Assembly: GCF_963676685.1 (NCBI RefSeq)
Contig: NC_092354.1
Coordinates: 34,628,193-34,692,192 of the forward strand
From: Mytilus edulis
Taxonomy: Eukaryota > Mollusca > Bivalvia > Mytilida > Mytilidae
Direction of reading: 5' to 3'
Length of the DNA: 64,000 nucleotides
Part shown: positions 23,501 through 35,730 of the stretch, one piece after another
Position numbering within the stretch: the stretch's first letter is position 1
How the letters are laid out: each line of letters starts with the position of its first letter
Made by a program: the position numbers and the translations under genes
Notes under the pieces: model-generated
The model's input: only the letters and a program-made list of their open reading frames with translations
What the model was told of the DNA's origin: nothing
Database searches by the model: none

Positions 23501-25610
23501 TTATAATCCAAAAGGTCCAAAAAGTATAGTCAAATTCGTGAAAGGAATCAGAGCTTTGCATGAGGGAGATACATTCCTTAATTTATAATAATTTCTAATA
23601 TTTTGTAACAGCAAATTTAAATAACACAAACAATCCGTATTTTCATGCCAGTACCGAAGTACTGGCTACTGGGCTGGTGATACCCTCGGGGACTTATAGT
23701 CCACCAGCAGAGGCATCGACCCAGTGGTAGTAATAAAATCAACGGTACCAATTTTGTTGCACCAGATGCGCATTTCGACAAAATATGTCTCTTCAGTGAT
23801 GCTCGTGGCCAAAATATTTGAAATCCAAAGCTAATATAAAAGATGAAGAGCTATAATCCAAAAGGTCAAAAAAGTATAGTCAAATTCGTGAAAGGAATCA
23901 GAGCTTTGCATGAGGGAGATACATTCCTTAATTTATAATAATTTCTAATATTTTGTAACAGCAAATTTAAATAACACAAATAATCCGTATTTTCATGCCA
24001 GTACCGAAGTACTGGCTACTGGGCTGGTGATACCCTCGGGGACTAATAGTCCACCAGCAGAGGCATCGACCCAGTGGTAGTAATAAAATCAACGGTACCA
24101 ATTTTGTTGCACCAGATGCGCATTTCGACAAAATATGTCTCTTCAGTGATGCTCGTGGCCAAAATATTTGAAATCCAAAGCTAATATAAAAGATGAAGAG
24201 TTATAATCCAAAAGGTCCAAAAAGTATAGTCAAATTCGTGAAAGGAATCAGAGCTTTGCATGAGGGAGATACATTCCTTAATTTATAATAATTTCTAATA
24301 TTTTGTAACAGCAAATTTAAATAACACAAACAATCCGTATTTTCATGCCAGTACCGAAGTACTGGCTACTGGGCTGGTGATACCCTCGGGGACTTATAGT
24401 CCACCAGCAGAGGCATCGACCCAGTGGTAGTAATAAAATCAACGGTACCAATTTTGTTGCACCAGATGCGCATTTCGACAAAATATGTCTCTTCAGTGAT
24501 GCTCGTGGCCAAAATATTTGAAATCCAAAGCTAATATAAAAGATGAAGAGCTATAATCCAAAAGGTCAAAAAAGTATAGTCAAATTCGTGAAAGGAATCA
24601 GAGCTTTGCATGAGGGAGATACATTCCTTAATTTATAATAATTTCTAATATTTTGTAACAGCAAATTTAAATAACACAAATAATCCGTATTTTCATGCCA
24701 GTACCGAAGTACTGGCTACTGGGCTGGTGATACCCTCGGGGACTAATAGTCCACCAGCAGAGGCATCGACCCAGTGGTAGTAATAAAATCAACGGTACCA
24801 ATTTTGTTGCACCAGATGCGCATTTCGACAAAATATGTCTCTTCAGTGATGCTCGTGGCCAAAATATTTGAAATCCAAAGCTAATATAAAAGATGAAGAG
24901 TTATAATCCAAAAGGTCCAAAAAGTATAGTCAAATTCGTGAAAGGAATCAGAGCTTTGCATGAGGGAGATACATTCCTTAATTTATAATAATTTCTAATA
25001 TTTTGTAACAGCAAATTTAAATAACACAAACAATCCGTATTTTCATGCCAGTACCGAAGTACTGGCTACTGGGCTGGTGATACCCTCGGGGACTTATAGT
25101 CCACCAGCAGAGGCATCGACCCAGTGGTAGTAATAAAATCAACGGTACCAATTTTGTTGCACCAGATGCGCATTTCGACAAAATATGTCTCTTCAGTGAT
25201 GCTCGTGGCCAAAATATTTGAAATCCAAAGCTAATATAAAAGATGAAGAGCTATAATCCAAAAGGTCAAAAAAGTATAGTCAAATTCGTGAAAGGAATCA
25301 GAGCTTTGCATGAGGGAGATACATTCCTTAATTTATAATAATTTCTAATATTTTGTAACAGCAAATTTAAATAACACAAATAATCCGTATTTTCATGCCA
25401 GTACCGAAGTACTGGCTACTGGGCTGGTGATACCCTCGGGGACTAATAGTCCACCAGCAGAGGCATCGACCCAGTGGTAGTAATAAAATCAACGGTACCA
25501 ATTTTGTTGCACCAGATGCGCATTTCGACAAAATATGTCTCTTCAGTGATGCTCGTGGCCAAAATATTTGAAATCCAAAGCTAATATAAAAGATGAAGAG
25601 CTATAATCCA
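20581..25610. repeat. Satellite array, 350 bp monomer, 14 units plus a partial
   Basis: CAACGGTACC recurs at 20591, 20941, 21290, 21640, 21990, 22340, 22690, 23040, 23390, 23740, 24090, 24440, 24790, 25140 and 25490. Spacing is 350 bp except one 349 bp unit (one A lost after GTGGCC). Units are nearly identical. Each contains a set of nested stems: GCCAGTAC-CGAA-GTACTGGC; CTACTGGG with CCCAGTGGTAG; CTGGTG with CACCAG; CCC-TCG-GGG; and GGACT-AAT-AGTCC. The last copy breaks off after about 120 bp at 25610. No ORF spans units. Both edges fall inside a unit, so the natural monomer start is unknown. Confidence 0.95.
22340..25489. repeat. 700 bp dimeric higher-order repeat within the satellite
   Basis: From unit 6 on, two monomer types alternate without exception. 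Type B (units 6, 8, 10, 12, 14) has GAGCTATAATCC, GGTCAAAAAAG, TAATCCG and GACTAATAGTCC. Type A (units 7, 9, 11, 13) has GAGTTATAATCC, GGTCCAAAAAG, CAATCCG and GACTTATAGTCC. Units 1-5 do not follow the alternation and carry private changes. The unit of recent amplification was therefore the 700 bp dimer. Confidence 0.9.
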
Positions 25611-26135
25611 ACGTCGTTATTGTATGGACACATGGTTTTTATTGTTGTATTTGTGCTTTGTCACGAGATGTGTTGTTCTCGTGTTTGTATTTTTTTTTTA
25701 TTCATATGAATATTTTTGATAGAGTTAAGCCATTTCAATTAATATTTTATAGTGCGTCTTTTATTGTTGTAATGTTGTTCTGCTGTATCAGGTCTAGGGT
25801 GAAGGTTGGCGCCAGGTAAAACGTTTAAACCCACTGCATATATTATATGCACCTGTCCTAAGTCAGGAACCTGTTGTTCAGTGGTTGTCTTTTGTTAGTA
25901 TATTTCATATATGTTTCTCGTTTTGTAAATAGATTAGACCGTTGGTTTTTCTGTTTGAATTGTGTTACACTGGTTATTATGGGGCCCTTTATAGCTTACT
26001 GTTCGGTGTGAGCTTTTGCTCCGTGTTGAAGGCCGTACTTTGACCTATAACTGTTTAATTTTTTATACATTGTTACTTGGATGGAGAGTTGTCTCATTGG
26101 CACTCATACCGCATCTTCTTATTTATATTGTACAT
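25611..26135. repeat. Dispersed repeat next to the satellite
   Basis: Begins exactly where the satellite breaks off (CGTCGTTATTGTATGG). Its second half, from CAGTGGTTGTCTTTTGTTAG to CATACCGCATCTTCTTATTT, is repeated almost identically at 34997-35256. The frame at 26016-26252 and its twin at 35141 are repeat-derived, not genes. Confidence 0.8.
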
Positions 26136-26612
26136 ATACATTATAATATGTGTTATAGTTTTTTTATAGAATCCATCACAGACTTTATATATGTATACAT
26201 AAACAAAAGCAAGTGTACAGATCTAACATGGTTGGGCTGTTATTTAGAGTAATTATATAGTCTTATATTATATATATATAATTTTTACTTAGAGTTTTTT
26301 TTTAGAGTTGTCACTTGTTCAGACGTACTTATAATTTTATTTTAATATATATGTACCTGTCCCACAAAACAGAAGCCTGTAATCTAGTGCATGTTGCTTA
26401 ATGGTGTAAAATGTATTTCAAAATTGTTGTGTACACACATTTAAATGTGTCCATTGGTTTACTCATCTGAATTATTTAACATGGTCATTGCATGGTTTAT
26501 AGCTTGTATTCAAAACTCTGAGTGAAATTTATAAAAAAAATCTAAGACCCATTTTAAATTTCAAATTGGAAGTTAATTTGCAAAATATGAATGATATGAA
26601 ACAATCTTTTAC
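26136..26612. other. AT-rich spacer before the large transposon
   Basis: No coding signal seen. It ends at the left terminal inverted repeat at 26613; the flank reads ATCTTTTAC. Confidence 0.5.
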
Positions 26613-26718
26613 TCAATCTAATTGAAATTAAATCTCTCACTCGCTATTTTTTTTATTCTTGGTCGCTGCGTGGGAGATCTAACAACATCCCATTTGACAG
26701 GGCGTCAGAGCTCAAAAT
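26613..26718 (+). repeat. Left terminal inverted repeat
   Basis: 106 bp from TCAATCTAATTG to GAGCTCAAAAT. It matches the reverse complement of 39860-39964 at every position except one extra T in the T run (8 against 7). Confidence 0.95.
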
Positions 26719-26867
26719 CGATTGTCCAATCAAAACAGTGCTCCCAAAATCTTCACTGTGAAGTAGACTGGCACAGTCAGTCGCAATTTTTATCGACTTC
26801 CGTAAAAGGGAAATAATTCATAACAACAAACTAAACAAAATGGTAGCCCCCAGTACAAATGTAACAA
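26719..26867 (+). promoter_or_regulatory. Putative promoter of the DUF6589 gene with CCAAT box
   Basis: CCAAT at 26726-26730, 8 bp inside the left TIR and 138 bp before the ATG. The TIR itself probably forms part of the promoter, as the same arrangement occurs at the other end. Confidence 0.45.
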
Positions 26868-26896
26868 ATGGCTTCGGGTGGATTGTCAACACCTAG
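26840..26896 (+). other. Possible upstream ORF overlapping the DUF6589 start
   Basis: An ATG at 26840 in another frame opens an 18-codon frame that ends at 26896, after the main ATG (26868). If the leader includes it, it could lower translation of the DUF6589 protein. No transcript start is known, so this is speculative. Confidence 0.25.
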
Positions 26897-29800
26897 ACGA
26901 CTTTATAGTCGATCTAACGTGTGTATTTTATGCAACTTTTCGTTTATTGTAACCGAAATTAATGAAAATGGACAAAAAATTGAGAAAAAACTGTTTCATG
27001 AAAAATATAAATTGACCACGGAAAGAGTAATCGCTATCCGAAAAGTTATCCCCGATTTTAAAACTGTTGATGACACAAACAATGGGGTGTGTAAGAAATG
27101 TTTCCGGCGGATTGAAAAGGTTAATCATTTAAGAGAAGAGGCAAAACGACACGAGGCGGACATTTTAAAGAGTTACTCAGCCGTTCAGAGTGTGTCTCAC
27201 GTTTCAGACATTTCAAACAAAAGACTCCTAAGGTCTCCATCAACGCCAGATCCATCTAAAAAGAAAAACAAACAATTTCCGTCCATAGAATTGAGGCATT
27301 TAGTGCAAATTCCAAATTTGTTTGCACATACATCTACCCAGGTTCATGATGTTAGACCTCTGTATAGCCAACCTACCAACTTGCCAGACATGTCAGAAGC
27401 AACCATTGCACTGCCGCTTAAAATAATACCAACACAGACAAGCATTAAAATTGGTAAGTTTACAGTAACAACATACATTTACTTACTTTCTTTTAATATG
27501 TCATGTCAGTAGTTTCATGAATTTGGGGTTCATATGGAAAAAAAAAAGGTATGGGGTTCATATGGAAAAAAAAGTATTGTTTCATTGTAGAAATAGTATG
27601 AAATTAAGGAATGTACAGCCCAGTTCTTGCTGATTCCTTGGCTAATTTTGGCTATACATTTTTGTACTTTGGTTTGCTTCATGGTCAGTTCCATGTAACA
27701 TGTTTATCAGCTCTGCAATATGTTTGTATAATTTATTGACCTTACAAATATTTTCATCTTGAGCTTGAGCACCACTGGAGAGACATTATTTATTTATGTA
27801 AATGCACATGGCACATAAAAATTTGTAAACTGTTATGTTACAAATAAGGCTTACATTGTACAATTCTTGGTTGAATTGTTTCATGTTTTTCATGTCAATG
27901 CTTTTATTGGTTTGCTAATCATTGATGATTGTTGCCTATTACACACTCTTCATTTGAACCTTGGTCATGTTGAGGGTTGTCTCATTGACAATCATACCTC
28001 AATTTCTTTTTTTTACTATTTGACAAACAAAATGTTTGTGTTAACTACAAATGTATATATATATCATCATCACCAGATAATGCACCAGATTTTAAATCTG
28101 CTAAGAGATCTCTTGGGTTTTATAACCAAGAAAAAGAGAACCAGAATTCATCTCTCAAGGACGGAACTGTCAAGGTTTAACAAAAAATGTTTTGTTTTTT
28201 GTTCAGCATGTTCAGTTTGATACATTTTTATGCAGCATTGTATGATTAAGTTTTCAAATTCATTCCAAATTTCTAAATTTGTTGACCATTTAAAGGATTT
28301 TTTTTTTTTTAATCAAATAATACATTGAGATAATAATGAGTTTAATAGCACAATGCATATGTATACATGTATACAGATACATGTATTTATATGAAAGTAT
28401 GTTTTTCTTGTAACATAAGTTTTAATCTTTATAGATCAGATCTCTGAATTCAAAATAGATCTTACCTAATCATATCATGCTGCTTTTGTTATATAATGAG
28501 AAAAAAAAGTTTCGCAACACATTTTTGACCACACAACAATAGTCTTTGAATGAAAAAATATTGAAAAGAATTTAGTTGTATCATGTATGTTTAATTGTCT
28601 ACCATAAACTTCCTTTACTTAGCTAACTCGTTTCTTCTTTTTGTCAAAAAAGTGTTAACATGTTAAGTTCATGTGTGCTTTAAGCAATATGCATGTTGTG
28701 ATTTCCCCTTTCGTGGGAAAAATTTGGTTGATTATATAGGGGATCACTGAAGCATGACTGGAGCGGCCCCCCTTAGGTCAGTCAGCGCCCCCCCCCCCCT
28801 TTATGAAAAGTCCTGGATTCGCCATTGATATAAACAGATAGAAAATGTCCTTAAAATAGGTACCTTAAATGTTGCAAAACTTTTTTTACTCAGTATAATT
28901 TATGTTTAAATTTAAAAATTCTGTTTTTTTGCATTTAGTTTAGTCATGAATGTAGAGTTGACAGTTGTCACATGCATGACATACATGTACTGTGTATCTG
29001 AATGATGTGTAACAGTTTATTGATTCAGAAAGCAGCAATCACAATCATCCAACAGATTAAGTGAAAGGATGTCATAGACAATCTGAGAAAGCATCACCAT
29101 TTGCAATTTCAAAACATATAAACACACATGTACATTAAATCAATATATAGGACCTGATGATTTTTTTCGCCACAATTTTTTTCTCCGCAAAATGTGAAAT
29201 GGCGCCAGTGGAAACCCTTGGGCCATACATTTTCAAAATGCATGACAATACACTTTTAGGTATATGCTTTTATATAAAAACAAAATAATTTTTTAACAAT
29301 AAAAATCATATTCATAGATCTCGGCTATGATGTTTATATTGATTCATGGATATATCTAAAATAATTTATGTTAAAATTATTTATTACTATATATTCTCCT
29401 TTAGGTATCGATATACTATCCAAGTGGAAAGAAAACTTCAGTTATAACAGCAGAAGCTTATAAAACCATTTGCAGAGCTCTCGTAAGAGGAACTGATAAT
29501 GTTAATATTGACCGAACAATTGTACAAACTGTATGCAAGTCTAACCCAATGCAAGTTGTACATGGAACTGTAGGGTTAATACAAGAAGAATGCAAGATAA
29601 TCTGCAAGAGAGGCACCCAAACTTTATTTCAAAAGAAAGGCTATGATGATTTTTTCAAATTCAACTGGGACCATATGTACAATGAGTTAAAAATGATGTG
29701 CCCATCAATGCTGGCTATAATATCATCAATAGTTAGTGATATTCCACCTAGTGTTAATACCAAGCCTTTCATGCATATAATGGTAACTGCTGCAATTGGA

Positions 29801-32800
29801 TTACATGGACGATCACAAGAAATGTCAGCAATACAATACATGGTTGGATTTCTTTTGACTCATGGAGGCTGTACACAAAGAGTATGTTCTTCATTATTTC
29901 TTATACAAGTTAATGGTTAATGTATTCATTATTATAAGAATTGTACAATATTCACTCTCAGTTTTAGGGGCATATCATGATGTACTTGCTGCTGAACATG
30001 ACATATATCCACAATTCCATCATCATTATAAAAAAAGAATCTTATATTTGGATCTGCAAAGATATATTTTTTTCTAAACACTAAGTAGCTATATCATTTG
30101 TCTAACATTCTAAAACTTTAGACATTAAAATATATAAAAACATCTACACAAGATACAGAGGTACGTGGTACATGTAGTTCAATTAAAACAATGAACAAAT
30201 TACATGTTTCTACTTTGTTGGGCACTTTTAAGAAAAGTGTCTTGTTACATATAAAAGTGACTGCTAATTATTGATAATGGTTACATTATTCTTGATACAA
30301 GAACATGATGGATACATTTAGTCATCAGTTTATACATGTCTTAGATGCATATATTTGTATTTAATTATTTTAGGCATCTATGCTACCTATTAACTATAAT
30401 TTATTCATTTTTTTATAATTATAGGATATTGAAAGACTAGCGAAAATCGGAGTTTGTGTGCACCCACAGACAATTCATAATAAGTTAGCAAGCTGGCAAG
30501 ACAAACTTGACTTAGAAATACTGTCTATTCGAGATTCATGGGCAAATGGTGGAACTACAAAATACCAATTAATTGGAGATAACTGGGATAAAAACATCCT
30601 CCCATCTTACCGCACTTCTGATCAGAAAACACTTTCCTTACACTTGTTTAACATGTATGCCATTGTAGACAGAGTTCCAGCAGAAAAAAAATACAAGTGA
30701 AAGTTTCCTAGATGTGTCAGACCTTGACCTGTTAACATTCATTCCATCTTTAACAGAACAAAAACAATTGATGCAGGAACTCACTTTTATTTTTGCAACA
30801 TCTGTTATTCAGAATGTGCCTCAGATTGGACGACTTTTCAAGAAAATATATCCAGAACATTTAAACCATACCTACAGTGACTATGCTGGATTAAAGACAG
30901 CCCAGGTATTTGTAACTCCTATTATTTTAATTATTAAACAACATACTTCATCAAACTATATCATTTGTTAAAGTGACTTTAAAGGTCATATTTCTCTTTA
31001 TCTGACTTAGACATAGGACCTCAAGATAAAAAAATACAGATAAAAATACCTTGTGGAGGTGGGGAAATTAACTTTTTCATTTTTTGACATATATAGACTC
31101 TTGATACATGTACATGTATTTGGCAAATGAATGTGATGTTTCATGTACCATTGAAGATATATAATAGTTTGTATGGGTATTTTACATTTCAACCTGTACA
31201 TGATTTGTTTTCAATTTGTTCATGCCATTCATTATAATATATATATTGTTTTCAGTATCCTCTTGGAATATATGACTGTAATGAAAACAAGACACAGGAA
31301 GTCATTCAACTTTTAAAAGAACTGTCGGACAATTATGTGCCATTGAAGGATGGTAAAATAGTAGAACCAGTCTTTTTTGGAGGTATGCATGTTTTATAAT
31401 TCTTCTGGCACCTCCATTTCCTCAACCCTTTAAAATTGGTGCCATGATTTAGTCAATAGTGCTGAAAGTGGCATTAAACACCAACAACCAATCAACTAAC
31501 TATTGACTTTTTCAGTTTCAAGGTCACATCAAATTTAACCTGTTCTTTCATCATGTCCTGAACAGTACAGTGACAATAAATTGTAAGCCAGGGATCTAAA
31601 AATTCTTAAATTATTTATGAGCACATGCTTACAAATTCTACACTGGAACAATCAATATGTCTTTTCAATATGACCTACACACAACTATTTCGCAAAACAA
31701 ATGATGTTGTAACTGACAATAGGCTTTACTCTTCTCCATTACAAATGATTAAGAATATTTTATTGTAAAATCTGAAAATTAAATCAATATTTATCATTTT
31801 AAAGGAGACAGACTAACAGATGAGCGAATACAGGGTGCTCAAAGTGCCATGGGCAATGCAGACACAGCAAAAGAAAAATTGGAAGGATTCATCTCTAAAA
31901 CTGAGGATTTCCATAGGCTGATGAATTTCTTAGAGGTAAATTACTAAAACATTCTATAAACTGGCATATATGTACATTTTGTATGTACTCCAACATGTTC
32001 AATTTTACTAATATGCTAATCTGTAAGCATTGCTTTGGGCATTAAAATTTACTTTTCTCTGTCTACATTAAGTAAAATATTAATTTCCATTTCTGGAAAA
32101 CTAGATTTGTATAAAAATAAGGAGATATGGTATGATTGCCAATGAGACAACAATCCACAAATGTTTAAATGTGGATGAAAGCAATTATAGGCAAGCATAT
32201 GGCCTTCAACAATGAGATAAACCCATACTGTATAGTAGTCTTTCCTCATGATCAATACTTTATGAAAAATCAGAAGATAAGCAGACCAGATATTTTAATG
32301 CGTACATTCAAGTATGTAATATTTAAAATGTATAGAATTCAAATAAGAACAATGACTACTACCCATAACTATTAACAGAATGTACCTTTACTTAAAAAAA
32401 ACCTATTTATTTAATTTTATGATCGACCTATGTTTGCAGGCTATACACAAGTTGACATACAACAGTGGAAGTGGAAATGACCCATGTACAGCCTACTACT
32501 ATCGAAACCTACTCAATATGAGAAATGTGAAAGGCAAAGTTAAAAACTCTTATAGGCCATATAAGCTACTGTATTATACAATTTTGGATGCTGTTTTATT
32601 GTTAATGTTTTTCACATACTTCAACTTAGCTGATTTAGACTCAGACATCCCTATTCCAGAGAACTTTGAAGACATGGACAAAATAAAACAAATTGATTGG
32701 CTTGATACAATCTGTAGAAATATTCTTCAGCAATTCTTTTTTGAAAATAATGAAGACATATGTCATGCTGTTAGGGAAGTTCTGTCAGATCCAGAGCATG

Positions 32801-33609
32801 AAGTGAATTATTGGACTGCAAACCTTGAAGATGGACATGTGAAATGTCATTTTTGTGCAAGGACATATACTTATGTTGGCTCATTAAAGTCCCATGAAAT
32901 GAAAGTACACGGTGTTCAAATAAAAAAAGAAAAGAAAAAAGCTACTGTAAAAGATCAAGATCAGCTACAAGACTATATTTTGATGCTCTTTAAACTAACA
33001 CTCCTTCATAAAAACCTTGACACTGCAGTTGACATGGGAGATGGTGAGAGATGTGTAAGATCAACCAAGTATGAATTGCACATTTATAACAAAACTAACA
33101 AAGTGAAATATGTTATTGCTTCTGTACACTTAACAAGTTTAATATCAGGCGTTCTTCCTGGTGATCAGTCTCAAAGCTTGATATCAAACAGATTTGTGAA
33201 TGTACAGGGTGGTAAAAATAATAATATAGCTCTTGATGAGCATTTAGAAATGCTCAATCGTGACAGCAAGATCACTTGTACTGGACACCAAACGAAAGAA
33301 AGCATCATCAAACATTCTAAGGAATATGCTCACTTAATCAACTACATAAAGAATTTCGAGCTTATCAGCGGTACTAGAAAACGCAAGGGATTTCATCACT
33401 TGCCATCTTATTGTGAGGATGTGAGAAAAGTTGCTAAGGACTTATTGGAACACAGTGCACTTAAACATACAATCAATCGTAAATTAAAATGTAAAGACTT
33501 AAAAATTGACAGAAATCCGTTTGAAAATTGTGTGTCAGGACTGTCATCTATGATTCATCGTCATAAACCGCCAACTCCATTTCGTCGTTTACGTGACAAG
33601 CATATTTAG
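26868..33609 (+). CDS. DUF6589-family presumed transposase with ZAD-like and C2H2 zinc modules (7 exons)
   Basis: Exons: 26868-27453, 28077-28174, 29405-29881, 30425-30905, 31256-31382, 31805-31935, 32440-33609. All are GT-AG (the donor at 28175 is a weak GTTTAA) and all phases agree except that exon 4 has one extra base, in a run of eight A at 30684-30691. Ignoring it the product is about 1022 aa. The N-terminus has C19, C22, C75, C78 (CILC, CKKC) in a ZAD-like layout. The core has the DUF6589 blocks: LIGDNWDKN (Asp about 439), FGGDRLTDERIQGAQ (Asp about 591), DMGDGERCVR (831-838), then NRFVNVQGGKNNNIALDEHLE. These acidic residues are candidate RNase H-fold catalytic positions (inference). 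A C2H2 finger CHFCARTYTY...HEMKVH at about 769-790 is inserted in the core. DUF6589 proteins are frequent in fungi and invertebrates and have no assigned function that I know of. Confidence 0.85.
28715..28830. repeat. Dispersed repeat fragment
   Basis: TGGTTGATTATATAGGGGAT then CACTGAAGCATGA and a C-rich run, ending GTCCTGGATTCGCCA. A second copy lies at 44455-44580. Inserted in intron 2 of the DUF6589 gene. Confidence 0.65.
32120..32240. repeat. Dispersed mussel-type repeat
   Basis: GGTATGATTGCCAATGAGAC followed by GGCCTTCAACAATGAG: same family as 10912-11090. Lies in the intron before the last DUF6589 exon. Confidence 0.65.
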
Positions 33610-33892
33610 TAGTTGTGTGATACCGTGTCTTAGTGTAGTATTTTCTCACTGGCTATATATAGCTATTAAACCATGCCTTATCCTTGTCAAACTCTACATC
33701 TAGTCTCTGGTGGAACTTTTCTCATTGGCAATCAAACCAAATCATGCAAATCTTATTTCGTATAAAGATCAATTTATATATACAAGACCTTCTCACAAGC
33801 AGACATGTGCTTAAAATGTGTGAATATCAAGTTGGCTAGGAGCTCTATAAACCTCATGTTTACTATGCTTTGTTTGTCTCTAAATAAAATTT

Positions 33893-33898
33893 ACTTGC
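33893..33898 (+). terminator. Polyadenylation signal AATAAA of the DUF6589 gene
   Basis: About 285 nt after the stop codon, in the plus orientation. Confidence 0.45.
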
Positions 33899-34996
33899 TT
33901 AAACTTACTTCTGAGTAATCACTATTCATGCTACATGTATTATAATTTACTGATATAATTATTGTCTTGCAAATGAATAATATGAGATCTGATGTATATG
34001 TCAACGAGACAGCAACCCAATTATAACAAGAGTGGACACACTAAAATGTCTCACCTTTTCTAGTGTTCTCAATTGAATTAATGTTGATAAGTTTTTTCTA
34101 CAAGCATTGATTAAATTCAATGTTCACATGTTTAAGGTGAAATAAACAATCACAGGCTGAACAATCATTCCAAACACCAAATTCAGTTAGCCTATTGCTA
34201 AAAGTATCTTAGAAACAAACCTAATCAAAAAATTTTAACTTTGACCAATGAACCATGAAATGAGGTCAAGGTAAGATACATCTTACTATTATTCAATACA
34301 CAACTATAAATAACTTATAATATCTGAAAAACTATCCCATTTAAAACTTAATATTGACCAACCACGAAAATTAGATCAGAGTCAAATAATACCTGCCAGA
34401 CAGATGTAAACATCTTACAATTATTCTATACACCAAATGAAGTTCTATCCCTATTGTATCTGGAAAACAGACTAAATCATTTCAATGAACCATGAAATAA
34501 GGTCAAGGTAAGATGAAGCATACCAGACATATTTACATGTATACACATTACATTATGATTCATTCCATAGATTGTAAACCAAATAAAGTTCTTGTATTCC
34601 TAGCTTATAGTATATCAAATTAAAAAAAAAACAGCATTGACCAATGAAACAATGAAAATGAGGCGTCAGGTAGGTGATCGTTTGCAGCGTAAGCTCTCAA
34701 CTTAAAAGCTTAGTGTTTCAGTAGTAGAAGACCTGGATGCTTCATACTTTGTATATAGATGTTACAAACTTTTTGTCTGTCTTATGACAAACATCCTAAA
34801 CTTAAGGTCTCATTATATATCAACTTATCAATATATTGTCCTGAGGTTGAGCCTCTCAAAATTGTTGATAAATTTAACACAAAACTTTCAACAAATTCTT
34901 CAAATGAAAATAAAACACAAAAACTCAACATTGGCCAATGAACCATGAAACTGAGGTCAAAGAAAGACGTGTGATACCGGCTAGACAGACATTTTC

Positions 34997-35256
34997 AGTG
35001 GTTGTCTTTTGTTAGTGTGTTTCATATATGTTTCTCGCTTCTTGTTTTGTAAATAGATTAGACTGTTTAGATTTTCTGTTTGAATTGTGTTACACTGGTT
35101 ATTTTGGGGCCCTTTATAGCTTACTGTTCGATGTGAGCTTTTGCTCCGTGTTGAAGGCCGTACTTTGACCTATAACTGTTTTAACTTTTTATACATTGTT
35201 ACTTGGATGGAGAGTTGTCTCATTGGCACTCATACCGCATCTTCTTATTTATATGT
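34997..35256. repeat. Dispersed repeat, second copy of 25875-26135
   Basis: Runs from CAGTGGTTGTCTTTTGTTAG to CATACCGCATCTTCTTATTT and matches the copy beside the satellite with few changes and one short insertion (TTCTTG). The small open frame at 35141 is part of this repeat. Confidence 0.85.
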
Positions 35257-35686
35257 ACACCTTTTGTGCTTACAATCATTCCATATTCCACATATAGTTG
35301 ACCTACTGCTAAATAGTATTTAAGATATAACTTGAACCTTAAGCTTGAAGCGAGGTTCTGACAGACATGTATCTAGTCGTTTTAAGGTACCCATCTAAAA
35401 TGCTGACATGAAGCCTGATACAAAATTTCAGGAAGTGGCTGAGAAAAATTTTTATGGGACAGACATATCAGTGAACTTTCTTTTGGAAAGGTGGTTTAAT
35501 TACAACAGGTGCCTAGATATGAAAAGTTGCTGGCTGTCTCATTGGTAATGATAACCATTTTCCTTTTTCCATTTAGATACAACAGAAAGGCAAATGAATT
35601 TATCTGTCTCATTGGCATTGTCACACTCATACAACTCATTTGACCAAACAGTAAATTATATGCGGTTAACTTTGGAAAAAAATGGC

Positions 35687-35692
35687 TTTATT
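35687..35692 (-). terminator. Polyadenylation signal of the RecQ gene
   Basis: TTTATT on the plus strand reads AATAAA on the minus strand, about 40 nt after the helicase stop codon. Confidence 0.5.
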
Positions 35693-35730
35693 TACATGAT
35701 TTTACTACTTTTGTCATTTCATATTCTTTT

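Larger units (their letters stand above)
33610..35730. other. Spacer between the two convergent transposon genes
   Basis: No gene recognised. It holds the poly(A) signals of both genes. At 34040-34960 several loosely repeated blocks contain 'TTGACCAATGAACCATGAAA' variants (34241, 34485, 34634, 34930), a degenerate tandem or dispersed repeat, and 34997-35256 is a dispersed repeat copy. Confidence 0.6.

Noticed and set aside
20581..25610. Regularly spaced direct repeats resembling a CRISPR array
   Set aside because: The units are contiguous 350 bp satellite monomers with no unique spacers, in a eukaryotic setting.
26016..26252. 78-codon frame and its twin at 35141-35323 as a conserved small gene
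   Set aside because: Both are the same stretch of a dispersed repeat; identity comes from the repeat, not from coding constraint.
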